From assembly GCA_963170055.1 (NCBI GenBank), contig CAUJGJ010000189.1, forward strand, positions 1,228,201-1,240,700: 12,500 nt of DNA, read 5' to 3'. Positions within the stretch are counted from its first letter, which is position 1, and the number at the start of each line of letters is the position of its first letter. Under the pieces are notes generated by a model. That model did not search any database and was not told where the DNA came from. It was given only the letters and a program-made list of their open reading frames with translations. The translations under genes and the position numbers were made by a program. Origin of the DNA: Halisarca cf. caerulea. Its lineage: Eukaryota > Porifera > Demospongiae > Chondrillida > Halisarcidae. Below are positions 1 through 7,502 of the stretch, one piece after another.

Positions 1-404
1 AGAATACTCTTGGGTACTTTTATCATCAGGTGTTAGTGTTATTCCAGTCAAGTGACTGGTATTGCCATATACTATCATCCTGAAAGTCACCAAGCTGGAG
101 GTGGGGAATCATGCAGCTCAGAGCTCGGGATGGATATATTGATGCCATCACTCAGGGCTGTACCCCACTTCTCCTCATCTCGTGGGTCTTGCAAGCCCAC
201 AGATGAGTATCCCCACTCTGCACTTAGGGGGTCATCGTGGGGCTGGGATCAGTGGGGCTGTTGCCAGCAGAACCATCGGTCTTGGTGTTTCCTGATGGCT
301 CAACCCCCTAAATGGGGTCCACATAGCCAGTGAGCTGGCAGTGGTATTACAAGTACAAGTACAAGTGTGTGAGTGTGAGTGTGTGTGCATGTCTGTGTGT
401 ACAC

Positions 405-435
<31 letters not shown>

Positions 436-536
436 CGCAACTGAGCTCTCAAATGCAGATGTGTATCTGCTAGTTGTGAAGCATATGCATGTATGTATTG
501 TGCAGTGTGCACACCTCCATTGTTAATTCTGTGTAG
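1..536. other. Presumed RASSF intron or upstream sequence; no exon recognised
   Basis: No conserved protein motif was found in positions 1-340 on either strand. A CAG|GTGTTA donor-like site at about 28-30 could end an upstream exon, but the 29 preceding bases show no RA-domain signature in any frame. A hexamer run (ACAAGT, three times) at about 350-366 leads into the TG repeat described separately. The acceptor of the first recognisable exon is at 535-536. Confidence 0.4.
365..439. repeat. TG-rich microsatellite with GTGAGT and CG variants
   Basis: Alternating TG dinucleotides with interruptions (GTGAGTGTGAG, GCATGTCTG, TACACG), ending in GTGCGCGCGTGCGC. The purine/pyrimidine alternation at the end is the kind of sequence that can adopt Z-DNA. 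It lies about 100 bp upstream of the RASSF exon at 537. Confidence 0.9.
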
Positions 537-618
537 CTCATATCAATTTTACTGAAGAAGTTTTGTGTAACGGATCACCCGAACAAGTTTGCTCTGTTCG
601 AAGAGTGGAAAGGAGACA
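537..618 (+). CDS. RASSF exon: core of RA domain
   Basis: This short exon has no ATG and was found by translating between splice sites. It is preceded by a pyrimidine-rich stretch ending in TGTGTAG (acceptor at 535-536) and followed by a GTGAGT donor at 619. It reads LISILLKKFCVTDHPNKFAL then FEEWKGD plus one extra base. RASSF1/5 have the same pattern, ALLKKF-VVD-P-KFALFE (family knowledge), which is the RA-domain helix and strand that carry part of the Ras-binding surface. The single leftover base (A618) combines with the first two bases of the next recognised exon (CC at 1433-1434) to make an ACC codon, so the phase fits exactly. The reading frame at the 5' end (phase 0) is inferred from the protein match, because the preceding exon is not visible. 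Confidence 0.85.
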
Positions 619-1432
619 GTGAGTCATGTTTCCATGTAATTAGGGCAGGGTATGTGGTTGAATACGTACGTACGTACGTGCCTGGGGTAGTTCCTTCCCT
701 GGCTGGTAAGCATCCCTGCTCCCTCCATGTCCTGTGTACAGTACTGAAAGGAGCACTGATCATAGGTGCATGCATGCGTACGTACGTAGTTACTGTAGTT
801 GGCCCTTAACGGTACTTAGCAACCAACTTTCACTGTTTATGTATGTGCAGTGAAGCACTCTTGATAGCATTACAGCACTTAAAGGAATATTCTGGATGAA
901 GGAATACAGTTTCTATTACCCTTTGTGTATAGAGTTAATATATTTCATTTCAGACAATGGAATATTTCAGATATAGGAATATTTTTTCCTGGTACGAGTG
1001 GTATGCTATTTAAGAGTGTTGTACTGTACAAATGTACATAGTATCGTACCTGAGTACAATGTACTGTCTGTCTGTATTATTATGTCTATTTCAAGTACAT
1101 ACATACGTACATATGTACATACGTATGTATGTACATACGTACATACGTATGTATGTATGTATGTAGGTACGTATGTACATACATACGTACGTATGTATGT
1201 ATGTATGTCCATACATACGTATGTATGTGCACATGTACGTACGTATGTACAGTATTGTCCCCTAGTACAATGTACTGTGTGTCTATGTTATGTACGCACG
1301 TATGTGCATGTAATCAACAGTGCGTTTTGGTACAGTTTGTATGTGTTTCACTGTACAACATAATTCATTCTTACAAGTTATCTCTGAGTTTCATGTGCTT
1401 GTCATGTGACTACCATTGTCTTTCCTCTGTAG
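619..1432. repeat. RASSF intron with (TACG)/(TACA) tetranucleotide arrays
   Basis: The intron has a GTGAGT donor and a TGTAG acceptor. It contains TACG runs at 661-678 and 775-787 and a long TACA/TACG/TATG tetranucleotide array at about 1096-1257. This array is self-complementary throughout, because ATGTAC and ACGT are palindromic. It is bracketed by two related copies of the motif GTACAATGTACTG (about 1054 and 1265), each followed by a TGTCTGT- or TGTGTCTA-like stretch. No coding signal was seen on either strand apart from low-complexity Tyr/Thr/Val/His frames that come from the repeat. Confidence 0.8.
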
Positions 1433-1542
1433 CCCGTCGTCTCTTCAACGAGGAGTGCCCGCTGGAGATACTAGTGGACAGCGCAGCAGAAGATCGGTTT
1501 TCAAAACTGGTCCTCAGAGACAATGTAGATGGATCAATACAG
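1433..1542 (+). CDS. RASSF exon: C-terminal part of RA domain
   Basis: The acceptor is a strong pyrimidine tract (TCTTTCCTCTGTAG) and the donor is CAG|GTGTGT. Apart from the split first codon, the exon gives 36 residues, including RRLFNEECPLEILVD and FSKLVLRDNVDGSIQ. The corresponding stretch in RASSF1/5 is RRLLDDEQPL/IADCPL followed by a hydrophobic strand and SFVLKEN-GEV (family knowledge), i.e. the last strands of the ubiquitin-like RA fold. It ends in phase 0, which matches the start of the next exon. The FALFE-to-CPL linker is a few residues shorter than in vertebrate RASSF1, so a very small intervening exon cannot be excluded, although the phases need none. Confidence 0.88.
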
Positions 1543-1640
1543 GTGTGTTTTTGTTGGTAAAAGCCTGTTTGTTTCTTGTGTAATATTTATTGTGCATTTA
1601 TGAAACTGAAGCAAGGGTAGAGAAGTGGTTTATAAACACG

Positions 1641-1765
1641 GTCAAACTTGATAAGTACCTGGATTAGTACATACTCCTGGATAGTAAGCACTCCTCATTC
1701 TGTCCCTGTGTATACCTCATGCACATAAACCAACCCTGATAGTAAGTACCTGGTTTAGTTAGTAC
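1641..1765. repeat. Left part of a 91-bp minisatellite array (interrupted)
   Basis: This is one full unit of the repeat that continues at 2491, with the landmarks AAGTACCTGGATTAGTACAT, ACTCCTGGATAGTAAGCACT and ATAAACCAACCCTGATAGTA. It stops part-way through the next unit after CTGGTTTAGT, and the array resumes at 2491 with the sequence that should follow. The stretch begins with GTCAAACTTGATAAGTACCTGG, which resembles the terminus of the MITE at 11927. Confidence 0.85.
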
Positions 1766-1944
1766 AGTATTATTATTAAATTCAAGTACACACAGTTTTA
1801 AATAACATTAAGGAATAGGGGAAGATGTTCAATAATCGTACGAAAATTAAAGTGTGTGCTATGTGAGGCTCTCAATAGATATAATCAAATCAATGGGTGA
1901 TTTCAATTTAAATACAAGATCAAGTCAAGCTATTGATATAGAGT

Positions 1945-2493
1945 TCAAATAGGTGTGTGCAGCTCAGCTACAGCCAAATTAGTGGAGTCTGGCACTCTAG
2001 GGATGAAATTTGCCCTAGATCGGGTACCTCTAATGCACAGAATTGCAGATCGTACCAAAGAGAAGGAAATGTGGCAGCGAAGCCAACCCATGGTCACTGG
2101 ATATGGCTCATTCCTCTTCTCAGCAAGCTGTGTAGCCAATCTGCGGTAGAATATGGCAGCTGAACGGCCCATACTCCCAGAAGCACTGAAGACAAGTGGG
2201 GTGAAGGACCCATGTTCCACCTCGATTATCCTTTGCTCATACGATCTCTTCTTGGATTTTTCATGATGGGTGAAGCATGAGGCCAAAGAAAACTTTCGGT
2301 TCGACTTGGCGTAGGGGTTGAAGACCTTCACGTCAAAATATGCCACTTGTCGATTTCCCCAAAAGTTTCTGGTCGCAATGTCCACCCTCGCTTCGTCCTC
2401 TGCCCTGGCAGTGGCATGTTGCAATTCCTCACCTGACAGAGGATGTAACACTGGTTCAAGCGAAACATCGTGGCTGACTTCTGTTAGCAACAT
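1945..2493 (-). mobile_element. 5'-truncated retroelement fragment: C-terminal ORF domain
   Basis: An open minus-strand frame encodes about 182 residues of a retroelement C-terminal region and ends with a stop at 1945-1947. Landmarks in order are LLTEVSHDVSLEPVLHPLSG, EDEARVDIATRNFWG, YFDVKVFNPYA, YEQRIIEVEHGSFTPLVFSA, SMGRSAAIFYRRLATQLAEK and LVRSAILCIRG. I recognise this set as the region after the reverse transcriptase in multi-copy retroelement proteins of sponges and cnidarians. The D...(F)FDV(K/R)V...EQR arrangement resembles a PD-(D/E)xK-type nuclease core, but that is an inference. The reverse transcriptase itself is missing. The open frame extends on into the neighbouring minisatellite to 2610 by chance. 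The 180 bp to the left (1766-1944) is probably the element's 3' untranslated part and ends in a short ATT/AAT run. Confidence 0.72.
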
Positions 2494-2960
2494 GCTCCTG
2501 GGTAGTAAGTACTCCTCATTCTGTCCCTGTGTATACCTCATGTACATAAACCAACCCTGATAGTAAGTACCTGGTTTAGTACACACTCCTGGATAGTGAG
2601 TACTCCTCATTCTGTCCCTGTGTATACCTCATGTACATAAACCAACCCTGATAGTAAATACCTGGATTAGTACATACTCCTGGATAGTAAGCACTCCTCA
2701 TTATGTCCCTGTGTATACCTCATGTACATAAACCAACCCTGATAGTAAGTACCTGGATTAGTACATACTCCTGGATGGCAAATATTCCTTGCTTTCTCCC
2801 TTCCTCATGTAAATACGTACTTTGAGATGACCTCTGACAGTAAGTATACCTGGGTTAGTAAGTACTCCTTGCTCTCACCCTACCTCATGTAACTACATTG
2901 ATGTGACCTCTGATAGTAAGTACCATGGTTGATAAGTACGCATTTATTTTCTCTTCCCTT
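2491..2960. repeat. 91-bp minisatellite array, right part
   Basis: TAGTAAGTAC-type landmarks recur at 2561, 2652 and 2743, exactly 91 bp apart, giving near-identical units. They are followed by two diverged units with landmarks at about 2838 and 2913. Each unit contains ACTCCT(C/T)ATTCTGTCCCTG, TATACCTCATGTACATAAAC and CAACCCTGATAGTAAGTACC. The array lies within the RASSF intron 1543-3421. No protein-coding signal was seen. Confidence 0.9.
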
Positions 2961-3116
2961 GAGGGTACACACTAACCAGATTTCACTACTTCTTACACGC
3001 TACAAGTGCTTGTTGATTTGCACCGTTGATTTGTGGTACATTCCATTTATGTGGGGGTGGGCAGGATCGAGGGGAACCCCCTCCGCTCATCCTTTTCTCC
3101 TCCTATATTGCTGTTA

Positions 3117-3291
3117 CAGTAGTACCCCTTTTGAGAGACTACCCTTAGGGACGTGTGAAAGGTGTTCACTGATGGGGGGGGGGGGGGGGAGGTTAGTATG
3201 GGGCATATGCACATTTGTGACCAGCAAAGCCGGTCTTACATGCAAAAGAGGTGGTCTTCACGAGGGTGGTCTCTCAAAAGAGGTACTATTG
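3117..3291. mobile_element. TA-flanked MITE (Tc1/mariner/pogo-like)
   Basis: The left arm (3117-3145) and the reverse complement of the right arm (3263-3291) match over 29 bases with three differences, two of which would still pair as G-U. Shared core: AGTACC(C/T)CTTTTGAGAGAC. Both ends are flanked by TA (3115-3116 and 3292-3293), the target duplication expected of Tc1/mariner/pogo transposons, and the CAGTAG-type terminus also fits that group. There is no room for a transposase, so it is a non-autonomous element. It carries a run of 16 G (3174-3189) and a partial internal copy of the arm (AAAAGAGGTGGTCT) at 3244-3257. Confidence 0.78.
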
Positions 3292-3421
3292 TATTCAGTG
3301 ACTCATCCCTCCCCCCTCTCTCTGCCCACTGTTAATGTCACAGTCCTGTAATGATTTCCTACATTCGTCACCCATTTTGTTTTTATACCCCATCTTCTTC
3401 TGTTCTTGTGTCCCCACACAG

Positions 3422-3499
3422 TGGTCGGGGTTTTCCTTCCCCGAGCTGCAAAACTTCACCTTGATGCTACAAAGAGAAGAAGAGTTACATATTAAAGAG
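3422..3499 (+). CDS. RASSF exon: RA/SARAH junction
   Basis: The acceptor is TTGTGTCCCCACACAG and the donor is GAG|GTGAGA; 26 codons start and end in phase 0. The translation reads WSGFSFPELQNFTLMLQREE followed by ELHIKE. This is the most diagnostic piece of the gene: W-(D/S)-x-FS-x-PEL-x-NF followed by an acidic EEE run is a hallmark of the RASSF1/3/5 C-terminus, where the short first SARAH helix leads into the long dimerising helix (family knowledge). The intron before it (1543-3421) is almost 1.9 kb and full of repeats. The intron after it is mainly CA repeat. Confidence 0.92.
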
Positions 3500-3623
3500 G
3501 TGAGACAAGCTTGTTATAGTATTTTGCCTACGTACTTACATGTGTTATGTGTACACGTGTTCATGCATGCAGCATATGAATGTGCAGTTATGCACACATA
3601 CTGTACGTATGTATATACATATT

Positions 3624-3763
3624 TACACACACACACACAAGTTTGCATGCGCCCACAAGCACACACGCATACACACACACACGCACACACACACATACAC
3701 ACACACACACATACACACGCACACACGCACATGCACACGCATGCACACACGCACACACACACA

Positions 3764-3835
<72 letters not shown>

Positions 3836-3906
3836 CACACACACACACGCACACACACACACACACACACGTACATACACACACACACACATATACACAC
3901 ACACAT

Positions 3907-3984
<78 letters not shown>

Positions 3985-4064
3985 ACACACACACACACAC
4001 GCACACACACACACACGTACATACACACACACACACACACATACACACACACATGCACACATAC

Positions 4065-4140
<76 letters not shown>
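3624..4140. repeat. CA/TG microsatellite in the last RASSF intron
   Basis: About 515 bp of nearly pure CA on the + strand, with interruptions of the types CGCA, CATGCA, CGTACATA and CATATA. It fills most of the intron 3500-4179 and ends in CACACAG, creating a potential cryptic acceptor at 4139-4140. The long Thr-His and Cys-Val frames across it are artefacts of the dinucleotide repeat. Confidence 0.97.
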
Positions 4141-4179
4141 CAAATCATCACAATATCTTGTACTCCATACTTGATCCAG

Positions 4180-4308
4180 CTACAAGACAAGTTCACAACT
4201 TGGAAGCGTATACTAATGGACGTGATGCAGGAGAAATGTATGGAGGAAGCAGAAAAAGCCGAAAAGAAAAGAGGGGATTTCGAACTAAGACTTCAAACAG
4301 CTCCATAG
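4180..4308 (+). CDS. RASSF terminal exon: SARAH helix and stop codon
   Basis: The exon gives 42 residues and a TAG stop at 4306-4308. With the acceptor at 4178-4179 (GATCCAG) the join reads REEELHIKE|LQDKFTTWKR, which aligns without gaps to the SARAH helix of RASSF1 (EEEEHLRQ-ILQKY) and RASSF5 (QDKIQQ-VQKKY). That is why this acceptor is chosen over the in-frame CACAG at 4139-4140, which would insert 13 residues (QIITISCTPYLIQ) into the middle of the helix. After the usual SARAH end (about VMQEKC) the protein continues for about 23 mostly charged residues (EEAEKAEKKRG and on), longer than the short tails of vertebrate RASSF1/5. No AATAAA was found soon after the stop; an ATTAAA at 5012-5017 is the only weak candidate for a poly(A) signal. 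Confidence 0.82.
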   Translation, partial: LQDKFTTWKRILMDVMQEKCMEEAEKAEKKRGDFELRLQTAP

Positions 4309-5234
4309 CAACACAGGTGTCATCAGCCATTTTGAACTTTTTATTGTAGAAGTGGTTCATATGTTGTTTTGTTGAGTTGAAGGTACCCGTTGTATGTACG
4401 TATTCTTCCATGCACGAATGTTGGCCTATGTTTGTATGCATGTACTGGCTTGAAATGAGCTTGCCCCTTGCTAATGATATGCATATGTTGTATGTACAGT
4501 ACAGTGATTATTAATTTATATATATGACTAGTAATTTATATGACTAGAAATTTATATATGACTAGTAATTTACATGGCTTGATGTGCGGCAAATTGCGGG
4601 TAATTGGCTCTGTGGGTTATTTTCATTTGTATCGACTGCGTATGTGAAATTCAATATGTAGTAAAAAGACTGTAAGATTTTATAATTATTATAACCGAAA
4701 CAGCCGTTATTTAACTCTGCATGTGTGACAAAACATTTAATTAATTGTATTTATTTAATTATTTATACAGAATTCACTATATGCCCTATATGATATTTTC
4801 AAGGGGTAGAAAGTTTGTGATTGCGAAGGGAGCCATGAAATATTTACTCACGAAAGTTAGTATTACTGCAAGGCTTGGCTTCAACGTCCTGGCATGAACC
4901 ACAACTTTAAGTTTCGACCATGAATATAATTAATTAATAATTATAGTCGTAAATTCTTAGTTTCCACATGCAAAAATTACCCTTTGAACAATTCATGCTA
5001 TGTGTATTATAATTAAAAGATTGTCTTTTTGATAAATTGAAACGATTGTTATTAGTTTAGTCATACATTTTTGTGCTGTTTTTATTGTTTTGTGTGTGCA
5101 CTTGCGTATACATATATACATACATGTGTGCATACTATGATGCATGGTGCAGTGGTATGCAAATTGGCCACTAGCGCACTATCTTATAATATACGTATAT
5201 ATATATATTGCTAGATAATTATTATCAGGCAAAG

Positions 5235-5235
<1 letters not shown>
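4309..5235. other. AT-rich 3' flank/intergenic region, no gene recognised
   Basis: Sequence after the RASSF stop. It holds a short degenerate tandem repeat at about 4508-4578 (TATATGACTAGTAATTTA-like units, three to four copies), an AT-rich stretch at 4735-4770 and an ATTAAA at 5012-5017. TATA-rich sequence at about 5186-5210 sits in front of the next CA repeat. No conserved coding motif was seen on either strand. Confidence 0.6.
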
Positions 5236-5278
<43 letters not shown>

Positions 5279-5303
5279 GCACACGCACACACACACACAC
5301 ACG

Positions 5304-5335
<32 letters not shown>

Positions 5336-5345
5336 TGCACACACA
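5236..5345. repeat. CA microsatellite
   Basis: About 110 bp of CA with CGCA interruptions and CATATA/CATGCA variants near the right end. It directly abuts the retroelement tail that follows. Confidence 0.97.
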
Positions 5346-5364
5346 TGCAACCAATCGTATTCAG

Positions 5365-5530
5365 TTATACTATCAGCTGGATCAACTGTCCTTTGCCCTC
5401 TTGAGGTCCGCCATCAGATGTATACGAGGGTTCAGGTTAGCAAAATTAAGGCAGCTGCATGTCCCAGAAGCATCTGGTCCACTGTTCAAGACATGCAAAG
5501 TGGCCAATGCCAACAACAGGATATTGACAC
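5365..5530 (+). mobile_element. Retroelement C-terminal tail, plus-strand copy
   Basis: The + strand reads LSFALLRSAIRCIRGFR at 5386-5436, the same C-terminal motif that the minus-strand element at 1945-2493 has as ISFSLVRSAILCIRGTR. About 30 further residues follow, and the frame stays open into the NHL gene. Only the tail is present; the upstream part is replaced by CA repeat, so this is a dead fragment. Its outer limits are approximate because nucleotide similarity to the other copy is low. It shows that the family inserted at least twice in this window, in opposite orientations. Confidence 0.6.
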
Positions 5531-5538
5531 CTTCAATC

Positions 5539-5576
5539 ATAGATAATCTATACATACGTATGTATAGATTATCTAT
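5539..5576. repeat. Perfect 38-bp palindrome
   Basis: The left 19 bases (ATAGATAATCTATACATAC) are followed immediately by their exact reverse complement (GTATGTATAGATTATCTAT), with no spacer. It lies between the retroelement tail and the NHL gene's start codon at 5599. It could extrude as a cruciform or form an RNA hairpin in a 5' leader. Its function is not known. Confidence 0.95.
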
Positions 5577-5598
5577 GCTTCAATATAAGTTGCACAAA

Positions 5599-6435
5599 AT
5601 GGCCGAATTTTGCAATGGCAAAAGCATTACTAGAAACTATAAGGCTATTTTGTCAAGTACAAGGGAAATTAGAGACGCTAGCTTTGAGCGAAATAGAAAA
5701 TTCAAAGCGCTAATTGTTGCTCGAAACGGATCTCTATTGGCAGCGGATGCTGACTCGAGTGAACTCTGTATTTTCAACAGAAATGGCAAGCAAGTGAACA
5801 CTTTTTCCCTTGAGTTCTTAGAACGTGAAGATTACCTTAATATAGCTGAACTTAGTGACGGTAATATAGCAGTTTGTGCATACGAGTGTGTTAAAGTCTT
5901 TACAGTAAATGGAGATTTCGTTGGAGAATTTGATCAGGAGTTCGAATCAGGTAAATTGCGGGAGCCCGGTGGAATGGCAGTAAACAAAGATAAGCAAGTA
6001 TTTGTAGTATCAAATTCCGATTCTAAGGTATTTGTTTTTGATGAGAAGGGAAAGTTGCAGAACTCCTTTGCTGGTATGGATGCAGATCTTGGTACTGATC
6101 TTACAAGTATGTGCATTGGCAGCGATGGTTTACTCAATATCACAGACTATGCAAGCAACGGGGTCCTGGTATTCCAGCAAGATGGAACATTTGTACATTC
6201 CTTTGGTAGTGACACTCTGAATCATCCTGTAGGTATAGCTGCTACCAAAGATGGCCATCTTGTAGTTGCCTCAAGTTCTGAAAGTAAACTTTCCATCTTC
6301 ACCACAAGTGGTGAGTGCGTACACGAAGTGCAAGATATTGAAATCACGATGGAGGACCCCACTGGTATTGCTGTTGACAACAATGGCTTTATATATGTGG
6401 CTGATAGTTCCTCTGGTGTGATAAGTGTTTTTTAA
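5599..6435 (+). CDS. Six-blade NHL-repeat propeller protein, intronless
   Basis: The gene encodes 278 residues and ends with TAA. Six NHL-type repeats are visible at about residues 34-70, 80-111, 119-157, 167-202, 208-244 and 252-278. Typical cores are PGGMAVNKDKQVFVVSNSDS, PVGIAATKDGHLVVASSSES and PTGIAVDNNGFIYVADSSSG, each ending in a hydrophobic V-x-VF strand. Six blades is the count of the TRIM-NHL/Brat propeller, which binds RNA or protein partners, but there is no RING, B-box or coiled coil here. The first 33 residues (MAEFCNGKSITRNYK onward) may supply the closing strand. This start is chosen because a second copy of it, conserved from about 10 bases before the ATG, exists at 7888; the frame itself remains open upstream into retroelement sequence. 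No intron, signal peptide or membrane segment was seen. Localisation and target are unknown; cytoplasmic is likely. Confidence 0.85.
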   Translation: MAEFCNGKSITRNYKAILSSTREIRDASFERNRKFKALIVARNGSLLAADADSSELCIFNRNGKQVNTFSLEFLEREDYLNIAELSDGNIAVCAYECVKVFTVNGDFVGEFDQEFESGKLREPGGMAVNKDKQVFVVSNSDSKVFVFDEKGKLQNSFAGMDADLGTDLTSMCIGSDGLLNITDYASNGVLVFQQDGTFVHSFGSDTLNHPVGIAATKDGHLVVASSSESKLSIFTTSGECVHEVQDIEITMEDPTGIAVDNNGFIYVADSSSGVISVF

Positions 6436-6490
6436 GGCACCCGTTTGTGTTGTATTTGGTGACAATGAATAGTTTTATGCATCAATTGCA

Positions 6491-6542
6491 ATAGCTAATG
6501 GTTCTAGAATAGCACTATTCTTAGACTAGAACCATTAGCTAT
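6491..6542. repeat. Hairpin-forming inverted repeat downstream of the NHL gene
   Basis: The 17-base arm ATAGCTAATGGTTCTAG (6491-6507) is perfectly complementary to 6526-6542. A nested five-base arm pair (AATAG at 6508-6512, CTATT at 6515-6519) continues the stem, leaving an asymmetric six-base bulge on the right side. It begins 55 bases after the NHL stop codon. It could be a miniature inverted-repeat element or a stem-loop in the 3' UTR. Confidence 0.9.
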
Positions 6543-6726
6543 ACAGCGCTGCATGTCTTCTAGTGTCATTTGTATAAATTTAATTCTTTGAACTTGAATT
6601 TAATTCTTTGGTCATTGCCTTTTGTTACAACTTGAAGTACTTTTCAATGCATGTTCTTATTACTAAGCATTGTAGATGTGCGTACATACGTGCATGCATC
6701 TCTATATGTATGTGCATGCACACATA

Positions 6727-7502
<776 letters not shown>

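Larger units (their letters stand above)
537..4308 (+). other. RASSF-family gene, 3' half (gene span; RA domain end plus SARAH domain)
   Basis: Four exons on the + strand join in phase to give the last 132 residues of a Ras-association domain family (RASSF) protein. The order of motifs is LLKKF, DHPNKFALFE, RRLFNEECPLEIL, FSFPELQNF and REEELHIKELQDKF. This matches the end of the RA domain followed by the SARAH helix of vertebrate RASSF1/3/5, which have KFALFE-, CPL-, FS-PEL-NF- and EEE-type motifs at the same spacing (family knowledge). RASSF proteins are non-enzymatic scaffolds: the RA domain binds Ras-like GTPases, and the SARAH helix pairs with MST1/2 (Hippo) kinases. The upstream exons (N-terminus, C1 zinc finger if present, start of RA) lie outside the window. 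The FSxPEL signature favours the RASSF1/3/5 subgroup over RASSF2/4/6, but the exact paralogue is not assigned. The total coding length seen is 396 nt plus the stop. Confidence 0.85.

Noticed and set aside
52..333. A 93-codon + strand frame at the left edge
   Set aside because: No recognisable domain, no splice support and no match to the missing RASSF N-terminal regions.
998..1363. Open frames through the TACA/TACG arrays on both strands
   Set aside because: They are Tyr/Thr/Val/His low-complexity products of the tetranucleotide repeat. Only the stretch from 1433 onward in one of these frames is a genuine exon.
4141..4179. Including QIITISCTPYLIQ in the RASSF terminal exon as the main form
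   Set aside because: It would break the ungapped match of the SARAH helix to RASSF1/5; starting at 4180 restores that match. It is kept only as a possible isoform.
3514..4349. Long Thr-His (+) and Cys-Val (-) open frames across the CA repeats here and at 5208-5340, 6608-7571 and 10767-11148
   Set aside because: A dinucleotide repeat contains no stop in any frame, so long frames arise automatically; they show no conserved protein features.
4193..4441. Minus-strand 82-codon frame
   Set aside because: It lies opposite the RASSF terminal exon and has no recognisable domain; treated as a shadow apart from the short shared peptide noted as a finding.
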